A stretch of DNA of 64,000 nt, from assembly GCF_000215935.2 (NCBI RefSeq), contig NZ_AFNU02000014.1, positions 1-64,000 of the forward strand. Direction: 5' to 3'. The stretch comes from Haloplasma contractile SSD-17B. GTDB taxonomy: Bacteria > Bacillota_I > Bacilli_A > Haloplasmatales > Haloplasmataceae. Position numbers and translations under genes: made by a program. Within the stretch, counting starts at the first letter, position 1; each line of letters opens with the position of its first letter. Positions 44,270-53,270 of the stretch are shown in pieces. Under the pieces are notes generated by a model. The model had not been told where the DNA came from and made no database searches. It saw only the letters and a list, made by a program, of their open reading frames with translations.

Positions 44270-44695
44270 ATGATTTCATCACGAGAAATTGAAGTGAGGT
44301 ATAGCGAGACAGACCAAATGGGAGTTGTTTACCATGCAAACTATCTAACTTGGTTTGAGTTAGGGCGAACAAAATTTTTTCAAGACTTAGGGTATCATAT
44401 CATGGACCTTGAGCAGAAAGGCATTATCTTCCCTGTTCGAGAAATTAATATTGAATATTTAACTGCCTGTCGATATGGCGAAGTTATAATTGTTGAAACG
44501 AGTGTTAAAAAGTTTTCTAAAATTAAAACAGTATACCAACACGTTATTAAGAATAAAGATGGCGAATTAAAAGCAAGAGGTGAAAGCACGGTAGTTTGTG
44601 TACAAAAAGATAACTTTAGCCTTGCTAAAATAGATAAAGTAGCACCAGATGTCTACGAGGTTTACAAGAATGTAACAACAACCAAGTCATCATAA
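44270..44695 (+). CDS. Acyl-CoA thioesterase, 4HBT/YbgC family
   Basis: 141 residues, hotdog fold. The active-site signature YSETDQMGVVYHANYLTWFELGR is complete (catalytic Asp in TDQMG, then YHANY); I cite it as two parts, YSETDQMGVVYHAN and YLTWFELGR. REINIEYLTACRYGE follows. Such enzymes hydrolyse short acyl-CoA or 4-hydroxybenzoyl-CoA-like esters. AGAGGTG lies before ATG 44270-44272; an ATG at 44207 has no site. Followed by a terminator. Confidence 0.92.
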   Translation: MISSREIEVRYSETDQMGVVYHANYLTWFELGRTKFFQDLGYHIMDLEQKGIIFPVREINIEYLTACRYGEVIIVETSVKKFSKIKTVYQHVIKNKDGELKARGESTVVCVQKDNFSLAKIDKVAPDVYEVYKNVTTTKSS

Positions 44696-44728
44696 TGAGA
44701 ATGTCGGTATAGAGAAACATTTTTAAAT

Positions 44729-44767
44729 CAAAAAGGAATGATTAAATTAAAATCACTCCTTTTTTTG
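44729..44767. terminator. Bidirectional terminator between convergent genes
   Basis: AAAAAGGAATGATT/AATCACTCCTTTTT stem with seven-base loop and T run; it serves the thioesterase and the DUF3137 gene that converge here. Confidence 0.85.
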
Positions 44768-44780
44768 TTTATTAACACGT

Positions 44781-45713
44781 TTATTTTAACTCCTCGATCA
44801 ATGATTCTAAAATCTTTAAATCCTCGACTTGATCGTCTAAGGTATCCTTATTAATTTCCTTAAATATGGGTGCTTTAAATCGTTTTTTATAGTGATGAAT
44901 ACCAATATGAATCTGATGATTCACTATCGCAATAATGATTCTACCTGGGTATCGTTTATTCAGTCGTTTCAAATGTTTCATTAAATGTTCCGTCAATAAG
45001 CGACTCGCCTGGTTTTGTACGGTAGTAAAGACTTCAAATTGATCGTTAAACTCTTGATCATTGACAGTAACCTCATCAAATGGAGAATCATCAACTTTAG
45101 GTTTTTCATAATTTTTAAATATATAATTTTTATTACGTTGCTTAATATGAGTTTCACCTTCGAATTTCTTATTAACATCTAAGATATACCAATGCCCATG
45201 GCAAAGAGGTACATACTTTCGTCTTCTACTACTAAAGAATGTTATATTCCCCATTTTAATATCAGCTCGTGTTATATTCCCACCACCAATGTACCCAGTA
45301 ATTATATTCTTGGTAGTTATTTGATCAATACGGTTATAAAGTTTAGTATTGTGTATAGACGTTTCAAAGAACGGCTCATATACATGTTGATGTTCCTCAC
45401 CAAATTCATGAAAAAGTCTAGGTAAGCATTTCTTTCTAAAATTTTCTCGATAATAGTTTATTAGATTAGATAAATAATAAATAATAATAACTAAATTAAG
45501 CATATTAATCGAGATGAATAGTTGAAACACAAATTCACCGCGACCTAAAATAGTTAAAAATATGATCCACATATTTAGAGGAATGAAAATAATTAAATCA
45601 AGTGTAATGATTAATTTAATTTTCCTTAGCGTCTCTATTCTATATTCTTCTAACTTATCATAATCAATCCGTTCATCCATAATTTTAATTGAAAGACTAG
45701 TAATATCCTTCAA
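44781..45713 (-). CDS. DUF3137 family membrane protein
   Basis: 310 residues. Two hydrophobic segments (about 34-55 and 65-85) are followed by a cytoplasmic part. The C-terminal third, NDQEFNDQFEVFTTVQNQAS, then RLLTEHLMKHLKRL, NHQIHIGIHHYKK and FKAPIF, matches DUF3137 (conserved FxxxFxVxxxDxxxARxLLT). Function unknown. The start is probably TTG at 45713 with GGAGG some 13 bases upstream; the spacing is long, so the true start is uncertain. Confidence 0.75.
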   Translation of the reverse strand: MKDITSLSIKIMDERIDYDKLEEYRIETLRKIKLIITLDLIIFIPLNMWIIFLTILGRGEFVFQLFISINMLNLVIIIYYLSNLINYYRENFRKKCLPRLFHEFGEEHQHVYEPFFETSIHNTKLYNRIDQITTKNIITGYIGGGNITRADIKMGNITFFSSRRRKYVPLCHGHWYILDVNKKFEGETHIKQRNKNYIFKNYEKPKVDDSPFDEVTVNDQEFNDQFEVFTTVQNQASRLLTEHLMKHLKRLNKRYPGRIIIAIVNHQIHIGIHHYKKRFKAPIFKEINKDTLDDQVEDLKILESLIEELK

Positions 45714-45907
45714 TTGTTTACGAACACCTCCATTTTTACTTCTTATCTATAATGGTAACATACTTTTTCTTCTTTATTAACTGAGACACTGTTAGATCAC
45801 CCTAGAACACATTTTTCTAACTTTTTTTGAAAGGATTACATATTTATACAGATATTGTCAAAAATAGAATAGAATTAAACTTGATTTATAGAAGGGATGA
45901 AGTAATC

Positions 45908-46516
45908 ATGAAAAAGTTTTTATCAATCTTTGCAATCATTTCATTATTTTTAATTACTGGTTGTATGAATGATGATGGTGATTTAAATGATACTCAAGGA
46001 AATAACGAAGAGACTCCTGAAGATACAGGAGATGAATCATATGATGCAGGAACGTATAAGGTAGGGACTGATTTAGTTGCAGGTGAATACTATCTTGTAA
46101 GTAACGAAGATGAGGAAGGCAAACTAAAAATTAACGAGTGTGATGAATCATGTAGTAAAGTACTTGTTGATAAGGAGTTCTCTAATAATTACTATGTTGC
46201 AGTAACAGAAGGTCATTCAATTACAGTAGAGGGCGCTGTTATGTATTCCGTCAATCATAAACCAAATCCAGGCATTACCTATATAAGTAGCATGACAATA
46301 GAAGAAGGAATGTATAAAGTAGGGACTGATATTCCTGAAGGATCATATATGCTTGATAATATAGATCAAACTGGATACTTTAAAATCCTTTCAGGTCTAG
46401 GTAAAGATGCTACCATTATTGATGAAGGTTCAATAAATTTAAATGTCTCGAAACACCTAGCAAAAGGTCAATACATTATCATTGAAGGTTCAAGCATGTA
46501 CTACAACATGCATTAG
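45908..46516 (+). CDS. Lipoprotein with two tandem GxYxVGxDIxxGxY domains
   Basis: 202 residues. GAAGGGATGA lies before ATG 45908-45910; the frame is open upstream, but without a ribosome site. Lipobox ITGC, then an acidic linker. Two homologous beta domains follow, each opening GTYKVGTDLVAGEYYL or GMYKVGTDIPEGSYML and ending in a HSITVEGAVMY or QYIIIEGSSMY strand. Such domains occur in surface lipoproteins of Bacillota; the ligand is unknown. Single gene with a terminator. Confidence 0.78.
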   Translation: MKKFLSIFAIISLFLITGCMNDDGDLNDTQGNNEETPEDTGDESYDAGTYKVGTDLVAGEYYLVSNEDEEGKLKINECDESCSKVLVDKEFSNNYYVAVTEGHSITVEGAVMYSVNHKPNPGITYISSMTIEEGMYKVGTDIPEGSYMLDNIDQTGYFKILSGLGKDATIIDEGSINLNVSKHLAKGQYIIIEGSSMYYNMH

Positions 46517-46545
46517 TCAAATAATCTAAATTTTTAATACCAATA

Positions 46546-46603
46546 AATGAAAGCTGAATAGATTAATGTATAGAAACATTAACCTACTCAGCTATTTTTG
46601 TGT
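46546..46603 (+). terminator. Terminator of repeat lipoprotein gene
   Basis: Long stem AGCTGA...TCAGCT with inner TTAATGT/ACATTAA, then TATTTTT. The stretch 46604-46850 beyond it shows only a TATAAT promoter for the yuaF-like gene. Confidence 0.82.
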
Positions 46604-46850
46604 TAATAGATAGTCATACCGTGTTTTACAACTAGTCACCATGCATCACTTTCAAAAATTACGTCTCATTTATATGACTAACGAATATACTTAATACGTA
46701 TATTTATTTAATAAACCATACTTTAGCGTTTTTGTATGTAGAACAGCAAGATTAAATTATTTAATTTTTCCATATATTACAACTAATTATATTTACACCA
46801 AAATTTTCTAGTGTTATAATTAACCTGTATCTTAAAGGGGGTGGGAGGTT

Positions 46851-47441
46851 ATGAGTGAGTATTTCAGTGACTTAAATTCATTAGAATCATTTTATTTCTA
46901 TGTTGCATTAGCTGGATCAACATTCTTTGTCTTACAATCACTATTTACATTCTTAGGATTTGGCGAACAGTTTGACATGGATACGGATTTCGATGGAGAT
47001 ACAGACTTTGATGGATCATTTATCCCTGGACTTAACATGACATTGCATCTTTTTTCACTACGAGGGATGATCGCATTTCTTATGATTTTTGGTTGGTCAG
47101 GGTTAAGTTTCCTTAAGAGTGGTATGAATCCATACAAAGCATTTGGACTCGCATTTCTTGCAGGATTTACAATGATGGTCATTATTTCATTAATCTACTA
47201 TGCTGCAATGAAAATGGGCCAAAGTGGTAATGTAGATATGAAAGAAGCAATTGGTAAGGAATGTGAAGTATACTACCCGATTCCAGGTAATAGAGGCGGA
47301 ACTGGTAAGGTACACATTGTTCTAGGTGGAGGTCTTAAAGAGGTTGAGTCCATAACAAGGGGAGAAACCTTGAAAACTGGAGAATTAGTAGTAGTGATCG
47401 ATTTAGTAGATGACAAATTAATAGTAGAAAGAATTAGTTAA
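46851..47441 (+). CDS. yuaF: YuaF/NfeD-like membrane protein, flotillin partner
   Basis: 196 residues. Membrane helices lie at about 14-36, 63-80 and 95-118. An acidic repeat MDTDFDGDTDFDGSF is in the first outer loop. The C-terminal beta domain (GKECEVYYPIPGNRGGTGKV, GETLKTGELVVVIDLVDDKL) is the OB-fold of NfeD proteins. The gene precedes a flotillin gene by 63 bases, the conserved yuaF-floT order in Bacillota, where the pair organises membrane microdomains. GGGAGG before the ATG. Transcription starts near a TATAAT about 30 bases upstream. Confidence 0.88.
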   Translation: MSEYFSDLNSLESFYFYVALAGSTFFVLQSLFTFLGFGEQFDMDTDFDGDTDFDGSFIPGLNMTLHLFSLRGMIAFLMIFGWSGLSFLKSGMNPYKAFGLAFLAGFTMMVIISLIYYAAMKMGQSGNVDMKEAIGKECEVYYPIPGNRGGTGKVHIVLGGGLKEVESITRGETLKTGELVVVIDLVDDKLIVERIS

Positions 47442-47456
47442 CACACATTTGTGTTA
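47437..47456 (+). repeat. Hairpin between yuaF and floT
   Basis: Perfect inverted repeat TTAACACA-N4-TGTGTTAA overlapping the yuaF stop codon. It has no T run, so it is more likely an mRNA stability or processing element than a terminator. Confidence 0.5.
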
Positions 47457-47504
47457 AAACACAGAGTTTAAAATATAGATATTAGAAAAGGGAGGATTTA
47501 TTAT

Positions 47505-48947
47505 ATGGGAATTTGGATTGTATTAGCTGTCATTGTAATTTTTATTACTTTAGCAGCTACAATGTCTCGTTACAGAAGATGTCCGGCTGATAAAATCTTA
47601 GTAAGATACGGTAGAGTCGGAAAAGAAAAAAGTGGTGCTGGTCGATCAGCAGATTGTATTCACGGAGGTGCTGCATTTGTTTGGCCAGTAATCCAAGACT
47701 ACCAATACCTAGACTTAAAACCAATGTCAATTGAAGTTAATCTAACGAATGCGTTATCACGTCAGAATATTCGTGTAGACGTACCATCTCGTTTTACAGT
47801 TGGTATTTCAACTGAAGAAGGGATCATGCAAAATGCTGCAGAGCGTCTATTAGGATTAACGCATGAAGATATTAAAGAATTAGCTAAAGATATTCTATTC
47901 GGTCAGTTGCGTCTTGTAATTGCAACAATGGATATAGAGGAAATCAATGCCGACCGTGATATGTTCTTAATGAATGTTTCGCAAAATGTAGAAGCAGAGC
48001 TTAAGAAGATTGGTTTAAAACTGATCAACGTAAACGTTACTGACATCATGGATGAATCAGGATACATTGAAGCATTAGGTAAAGAAGCAGCTGCAAAAGC
48101 GATCAACGATGCACGTCGTACAGTTGCTGAGAAAAATCGTGATGGTTCAATCGGTGAAGCAAACGCACAACGTGATGAGCGTGTTCAAGTTGCTGAGGCT
48201 AACTCGATTGCCGTTGAAGGTGAGAACGAAGCGAAAGTAACAATTGCTAACTCTGAAGCAACACGCCGTGAGCGTGCTGCAGAAGCAGAACGTAGAGCTG
48301 CGGCATCTGAGAAAGTTCAAGCTGCAAAGGCCTTAGAGGAATCATATCTTGCTGAGGAAGAGGCAGAGAGAGCGAGAGCAAAACGTGAACGTGCCACTAA
48401 GGAAGCAGACATTGTCGTTAACGCGCAAATTGAGAAAGAACGCATCGAAATTGATGCTGAGGCAGAAGCTGAGAAGACTCGTCGTCATGCAAAAGGTGAG
48501 GCAGATGCGATTCTATTCAAAATGCAAGCTGAAGCAGACGGAATTAACGAAATTCTTTCAAAGCGTGCTGCTGGTTTCAAAAAGCTGGTTGATGCTGCAG
48601 GTGGAGACGCTCAATCTGCTGTATCACTTATGATTACAGATAAATTAGAAGATTTAGTTAAAGCACAAGTTGAAGCAATCAAAGGAATTAAGATTGATAA
48701 GGTTACCGTTTGGGATAACTTAGGTGGCGGAGATGGTAACGGTGCTCCATCAACTGCCAAGTTCTTATCAGGTATGCTAAAATCATTGCCACCATTTGAA
48801 GATGTTTTCAATATGGCGGGTATGGAACTCCCTGATATGCTAAAAGGTAAGTCGGTTGATGAACTAAAAGCTGATATCGTAAATGATTTTGATGCTAAGA
48901 TTGTTGAATCAGATGATGAAGACAATGAGTCTGACTCAGAGTCTTAA
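47505..48947 (+). CDS. floT: Flotillin, SPFH domain scaffold protein
   Basis: 480 residues. One N-terminal hydrophobic segment (3-20) is followed by an SPFH/band-7 domain (about 25-200: KILVRYGRVGKEKSG, LLGLTHEDIKELAKDILFGQLR, INVNVTDIMDESGYI). A long Ala/Glu/Arg-rich coiled coil (about 205-350) is full of EAE and AxxEAE repeats, and a C-terminal region ends with an acidic tail (ESDDEDNESDSES). Flotillins oligomerise under the inner leaflet and shape fluid membrane domains. AGGGAGG before the ATG. Cotranscribed with yuaF and closed by a terminator. Confidence 0.94.
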   Translation: MGIWIVLAVIVIFITLAATMSRYRRCPADKILVRYGRVGKEKSGAGRSADCIHGGAAFVWPVIQDYQYLDLKPMSIEVNLTNALSRQNIRVDVPSRFTVGISTEEGIMQNAAERLLGLTHEDIKELAKDILFGQLRLVIATMDIEEINADRDMFLMNVSQNVEAELKKIGLKLINVNVTDIMDESGYIEALGKEAAAKAINDARRTVAEKNRDGSIGEANAQRDERVQVAEANSIAVEGENEAKVTIANSEATRRERAAEAERRAAASEKVQAAKALEESYLAEEEAERARAKRERATKEADIVVNAQIEKERIEIDAEAEAEKTRRHAKGEADAILFKMQAEADGINEILSKRAAGFKKLVDAAGGDAQSAVSLMITDKLEDLVKAQVEAIKGIKIDKVTVWDNLGGGDGNGAPSTAKFLSGMLKSLPPFEDVFNMAGMELPDMLKGKSVDELKADIVNDFDAKIVESDDEDNESDSES

Positions 48948-48969
48948 TCTGAGTAATAATAAGCAAATT

Positions 48970-49007
48970 AAAAACCTATATGGATTTGATCCATATAGGT
49001 TTTTTTA
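48970..49007 (+). terminator. Terminator of yuaF-floT
   Basis: AAAAACCTATATGGAT/ATCCATATAGGTTTTT stem with short loop and T run. Confidence 0.92.
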
Positions 49008-49341
49008 GTGTGCAAGGATTTATTCTAAGATAACAATGAAAAGTGACCATAATACTATAATACATTTAATTTGTTTTATCTGTCTGTTAGCAGAATAAGT
49101 TTCATAAAAAAGTGAGTTCAATCATGATTCCTATTTATTCAGATGAACAATATAGATCAATCAATACCTATTACAGCATTAGAAATACATTGCATTAAGG
49201 ATGTAAAATTATTATTTAATCTCAAGGTTATATTCTTTAGATTTTTATTCTATATAAAACATAGACTTCACTCCACTATTAAAACAAAATATATTATCGA
49301 ATAAAAATCAATTTTAGTCTTTAATTAATTTAAATCTATGT

Positions 49342-49347
49342 TATAAT
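49342..49347 (+). promoter_or_regulatory. Extended -10 promoter of candidate small RNA
   Basis: TGTTATAAT, that is TATAAT with the TGn extension. The -35 region (TTTAAT at 16 bases) is weak, as is common for extended -10 promoters. Confidence 0.65.
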
Positions 49348-49352
49348 AGTTG

Positions 49353-49423
49353 TCGGGAAGAGATTATCGAGATTATATGAGAACGGATACCGGACTGACC
49401 TTTTCAGTCCGGTATCTTTTTTT
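49353..49423 (+). ncRNA. Candidate orphan small RNA, about 70 nt
   Basis: A promoter with extended -10 is followed after about 33 bases of single-strand-like sequence (GTCGGGAAGAG at the 5' end) by a 13-bp GC-rich perfect stem (49386-49398 with 49404-49416), five-base loop and seven T. No gene follows on this strand. The unit lies in a 600-bp gap between floT and a convergent phosphoesterase gene, so it is not the leader of a gene. I match no known RNA family. Confidence 0.6.
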
Positions 49424-49554
49424 ATGCTCTTTTTTATTTTGGATTATATACAATTTACAAGTTATTGAAGCTTATTTCGAAAAAAATCCTATAATAAAAT
49501 TATAGGATGAAAATAGATAGCAAGCACTTATATAAAAACAATGACATATTTAAT

Positions 49555-50271
49555 TTATTGTCCATCTTGTAACAACTGAATAAGATGATCTGAAATATAA
49601 GGGTTATTCTTAATTTCATTTACTATGGCAGTCACGTTATATTCTGTTTCAATAATTGATGTTTTTAAAGAATCACCATCAATATCAACTAAAACATAAG
49701 TTGCATTCGAATTGCCGTGTTTAGGTTTCCCGATTGAACCTGCATTTATAAAATGTGTATTATTTATGACTGTATGATAGGGTTTATGTGTATGACCACA
49801 TATTATGACATGTTCAGGATACTCCTTTGCAACCTCTTTTACAGTTTCAGATTCCTGATATAGATATTCATTATTTATTCGTGGACTTCCATGAACCATT
49901 AAAATGTTAAAATGCTCAAATTGTAATCGTAATTGTTTAGGAAGCTCTCTAAGATAGCGTTTATTAGAATCCGTTAATGTAAGTTGAGTATATATTTTTG
50001 AAGCTCCAGATTGAATATCTTCCTTTGACATATGCTTTACATCAGTTTCTGATAAAGAGTGACTCGTAGCAAAATATTCATCATGATTTCCCTGTATTGC
50101 AAGTATTCGATTGTTTCGAATAGTTTCAATCACTTCATTAGGAAATGGCAAATATCCAACTAAGTCGCCAGCACATAAAATATAATCAACATCACGAGTA
50201 TTAATGTCTTTAATTACTGCTTCCAAAGAAACGTTATTTCCATGGATGTCACTTATAACTGCAAAGCGCAT
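49555..50271 (-). CDS. Metallophosphoesterase, YfcE/MJ0936 type
   Basis: 238 residues. Calcineurin-like dimetal site: SDIHGN (residues 8-13), CAGDLVGY, QGNHDEY, MVHGSPR and CGHTHKPYH. HFINAGSIGKPKHG follows, the usual end of YfcE-type phosphodiesterases. It cleaves phosphodiester or phosphomonoester bonds; the cell substrate is unknown. AGGAG before the ATG. Nothing else could be seen in 50272-50547 upstream. Confidence 0.9.
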   Translation of the reverse strand: MRFAVISDIHGNNVSLEAVIKDINTRDVDYILCAGDLVGYLPFPNEVIETIRNNRILAIQGNHDEYFATSHSLSETDVKHMSKEDIQSGASKIYTQLTLTDSNKRYLRELPKQLRLQFEHFNILMVHGSPRINNEYLYQESETVKEVAKEYPEHVIICGHTHKPYHTVINNTHFINAGSIGKPKHGNSNATYVLVDIDGDSLKTSIIETEYNVTAIVNEIKNNPYISDHLIQLLQDGQ

Positions 50272-50547
50272 AAATTATTCTCCTATTCTTTTTATTCATT
50301 TTTGTATGATCAATTATTACCGAATATAGTCTCTCTAAATATAGGAACACTATTACGCCTCTTGATGCTATATTCTGACCATGTTATATGATTGCAGTCC
50401 ACAAATCCGTTAGATAAGGTATTTAAAATAGTTCCTAGTAAAAATGAACAAGTCAAGCGAGAGACTTAATAACTTCATTTACTAAGGTACAAAAATAAAA
50501 AAGTAGACACTAATACGTTACTATATAGGATTATATTAGTCAATAAA

Positions 50548-50597
50548 TTTAAAAACTCCCTAGTAATTTAAAAGTAAATTACTAGGGAGTTTTTTTA
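50548..50597. terminator. Terminator of PrsA-like gene
   Basis: 17-bp stem AAACTCCCTAGTAATTT with its complement, six-base loop and T run. Confidence 0.93.
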
Positions 50598-50604
50598 TGA
50601 TTAA

Positions 50605-52827
50605 TTATTCAGCACTTTCATTTTCTTTGTATAGTTCTTGAAGTAATTCGTATTGAGATTGCAATTCTGCATCCAAAAAGTTGAATCCTAATTCATCTCT
50701 TAATTCTGCTAAAAGCTTATTGATTTTTGGTTGAGATAAATGATTTTGTTTAATTGATTCCTTTAATTGATTAATAAGGGCACCATATTCTGTTTGTAAC
50801 TTTTCATCCTCAGTTAACTCATCATAATCAGACGGTCTAGTTGGTAAAGGTTTCTCTTCTGTCACAATGATTATATGATATCCAAACTGTGTCTTTACAG
50901 CTTCCGTTGTATATTCGCCTACCTCAAGTGCTCTTACAGCATCTTCAAATTCTTTAACCATATTTCCTGGAGAAAAGAACCCTAGCTCTCCACCTTTAGG
51001 TGCTGAAGGACCTTCACTCACATCCTTCGCTAGTTCTGCAAACGTATCAAATAAATCAGTTTCAGCCGTTTGATTTAATGTGTCAATTACTACATTTGCT
51101 TTGTCAAGTGCTGTCTCACATGACGAATCATCATTACATTTAAATAAAATGTGGCTAGCATTCACTTCAAACCAATTCGCTAATGCTTCATCAATTTCAG
51201 CCTGTGTAACAGGATTTATATGAAACACATATTCTCTAGTTAGTGTATTGGTTTTTAATACATTAAAGAGTTCTTTTTCACTCGTTACACCGTAGTATCC
51301 AATGTAGTCCTTCCATGAAAAAATTCCATATTGTTGAGCTAATTGCTGTGCTTGAGTATTATATTGTTGCTTCATAGACTGTATTTGTTTTGCAATTTCT
51401 TCAATTTGCTCATCATCTAATTGAATTGCTTCCACTGTTTCAAGTGCAGCTAGATTAATTTTTGGTAAAGTTGTTGTAGTACCGTACCTTGACTTTAATT
51501 CACCATATAATTCATCAACCGAGATCTCATATGGGGCAGTATCTGAATCTAAATCATGATCAAATGTTGCAACCAATGTCTCTGAGTCTGTATCTTTCAT
51601 CATATACTCTTTATTCACTGCTAAAAATTGTTCCTTAATTAATTGATCAAAAATGATAATATTATAATCTAAACGAATAGTCATCATCGCTGATTGAGCA
51701 TAGCCTTTTTGAGCCGTTGTTGCTTCTACTAATTGATCAATTAAGTCTTGTTTCATATTCTCAAAACTTGGCTTATCAACTTGCTTAACTTTATAAACTA
51801 AATAAAAGTAGTTATCAAATTCTTTTACTACAGTTGTGTATTCACTATCTTCTAGGTTAAATATGTGAGCATGTAACTCTTGTCCGATTGATTGATCATT
51901 CGATGAGAATACAGGTGCTGTACAGTTATCATTATCAGACGTTGCTAAATCATAACCGAGTGTATCATATTTTGCTTGATACGCAGCTTCTATATCGTCA
52001 GCAGAGTTTAAGTCAGAAAGAACCGCTGCCGCTGCATCTTCCGTATCAAAGCGAAGTGGAATTGCACACACATCAGGTTCTATTGCCTCATACGTAGATT
52101 CAAGTAACGCGTCATCATCTTCTATTTTATCTAAAGCATAAAGATATGCAGCATGATCACGTAAAAATGATAATTTATAGAAATCAAATACGTCCTTATT
52201 ATTTAAAATTTCATCTTTAGTAATACCTTCGTCTAATTCAATACCAATAAATTCTATTCCCTTTTTAAACTCATCTAATCCTTGATTTTCTATATCATCA
52301 CTTATTTTGTCTACTATATCTTGTTCAACATCAACTTCATAATCACTTAAGATTTCAAGGTCTATCACTCGAAGTAATGTATTTAATCCATTCTGTTTTT
52401 TTAACTTTGAATATAACTCACTGTTCGTAATTTCTTCGTTATTAAGTTTTGCAACCAAAGTATCAGGATTTGATACTTCAGGATCATCCGATGTAATCGT
52501 AACATCAATTGTTTTTTCAGTAGTATTTTCATCTGTATCTGTAAGTATGTATGTAATCTCATACATTCCGATTACACCTAAGAATACATCATCATCATTT
52601 GTTTCTATACTAAATTTCTCATATGTATTTAAATCATATTCACCATCTTCTACATCTCGAGCCTTATCTATATTATTTAAAAGAATGCCATTTATATTAT
52701 TCTCTAAATAATCGATTGTTAGCTGTTCTTTTTTCACCTCAATAATAGGTTTCTCTTTAAGTTCTTTAGAAGAACATCCTATTAAAACAAGCGCCATAGC
52801 TAAAATTAATATTGTATATTTTTTCAT
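50605..52827 (-). CDS. Large peptidyl-prolyl isomerase lipoprotein (PrsA/SurA-like)
   Basis: 740 residues. AAAGGGAG lies upstream of ATG 52825-52827. Lipobox LIGC places the lipid Cys at about 18. Residues 25-110 form an Ig-like domain (IEVKKEQLTIDYLENN, FLGVIGMYEITYILTDTDEN). Helical chaperone segments follow, then a degenerate parvulin (about 240-380), more helices, and a good parvulin domain near 570-680 (VNASHILFKCNDDS, GPSAPKGGELGFFSPGNMV, VKTQFGYHIIIVTEE). It folds secreted proteins at the outer membrane face. It is about 2.5 times the length of usual PrsA and looks duplicated. Confidence 0.85.
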   Translation of the reverse strand: MKKYTILILAMALVLIGCSSKELKEKPIIEVKKEQLTIDYLENNINGILLNNIDKARDVEDGEYDLNTYEKFSIETNDDDVFLGVIGMYEITYILTDTDENTTEKTIDVTITSDDPEVSNPDTLVAKLNNEEITNSELYSKLKKQNGLNTLLRVIDLEILSDYEVDVEQDIVDKISDDIENQGLDEFKKGIEFIGIELDEGITKDEILNNKDVFDFYKLSFLRDHAAYLYALDKIEDDDALLESTYEAIEPDVCAIPLRFDTEDAAAAVLSDLNSADDIEAAYQAKYDTLGYDLATSDNDNCTAPVFSSNDQSIGQELHAHIFNLEDSEYTTVVKEFDNYFYLVYKVKQVDKPSFENMKQDLIDQLVEATTAQKGYAQSAMMTIRLDYNIIIFDQLIKEQFLAVNKEYMMKDTDSETLVATFDHDLDSDTAPYEISVDELYGELKSRYGTTTTLPKINLAALETVEAIQLDDEQIEEIAKQIQSMKQQYNTQAQQLAQQYGIFSWKDYIGYYGVTSEKELFNVLKTNTLTREYVFHINPVTQAEIDEALANWFEVNASHILFKCNDDSSCETALDKANVVIDTLNQTAETDLFDTFAELAKDVSEGPSAPKGGELGFFSPGNMVKEFEDAVRALEVGEYTTEAVKTQFGYHIIIVTEEKPLPTRPSDYDELTEDEKLQTEYGALINQLKESIKQNHLSQPKINKLLAELRDELGFNFLDAELQSQYELLQELYKENESAE

Positions 52828-53028
52828 TACGAAATACTCCCTTTCTATTTGCGGTTTAACCATCCACTTACAACTACTCATTAAAATATGGTTTACAGTA
52901 ATTAAAAGCGCTAACGCTATTATATAACAAATCGCCCTAAATTAAAACCTTATTTCTAGTTGTTGAAGCATTTAATGCGTTGAAATTTTTTCCTTACCTA
53001 ACTTTTTAACCAATAGGTCATATTAACA

Positions 53029-53073
53029 AAAAAAGACGCCTACTTGTATTAAGTCGAGTAGTCGTCTTTTTAC
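53029..53073. terminator. Terminator downstream of the nucleoside transporter operon
   Basis: AAAAAGACG-CTACT paired with AGTAG-CGTCTTTTT, about 200 bases after the last permease. No gene is seen in 52828-53270. Confidence 0.75.
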
Positions 53074-53270
53074 TCGAATAAATCTAATCGAAAGAGTTTG
53101 ACTTACAATTAGTTTATACGTGTAAATAAGTTTTATTCAGGTCATCTCTGTATTGAATTAGTCTTTTATGATACGCAATTAATTGTGATTTTTTCAATTT
53201 TAGTTAGAATTGAGTTGATCACTTTTTTCAGAAAATTAAGTATAGGGTATAGTAGTCATTAACTACTATT

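Noticed and set aside
48349-48633. Basic plus-strand frame inside floT
   Set aside because: Out-of-frame reading of the Ala/Glu-rich coiled coil of flotillin; no start site of its own.
49375-49510. Short plus-strand frame starting at ATG inside the candidate small RNA
   Set aside because: No ribosome site, and the frame runs through the terminator stem, so it is not a likely product.
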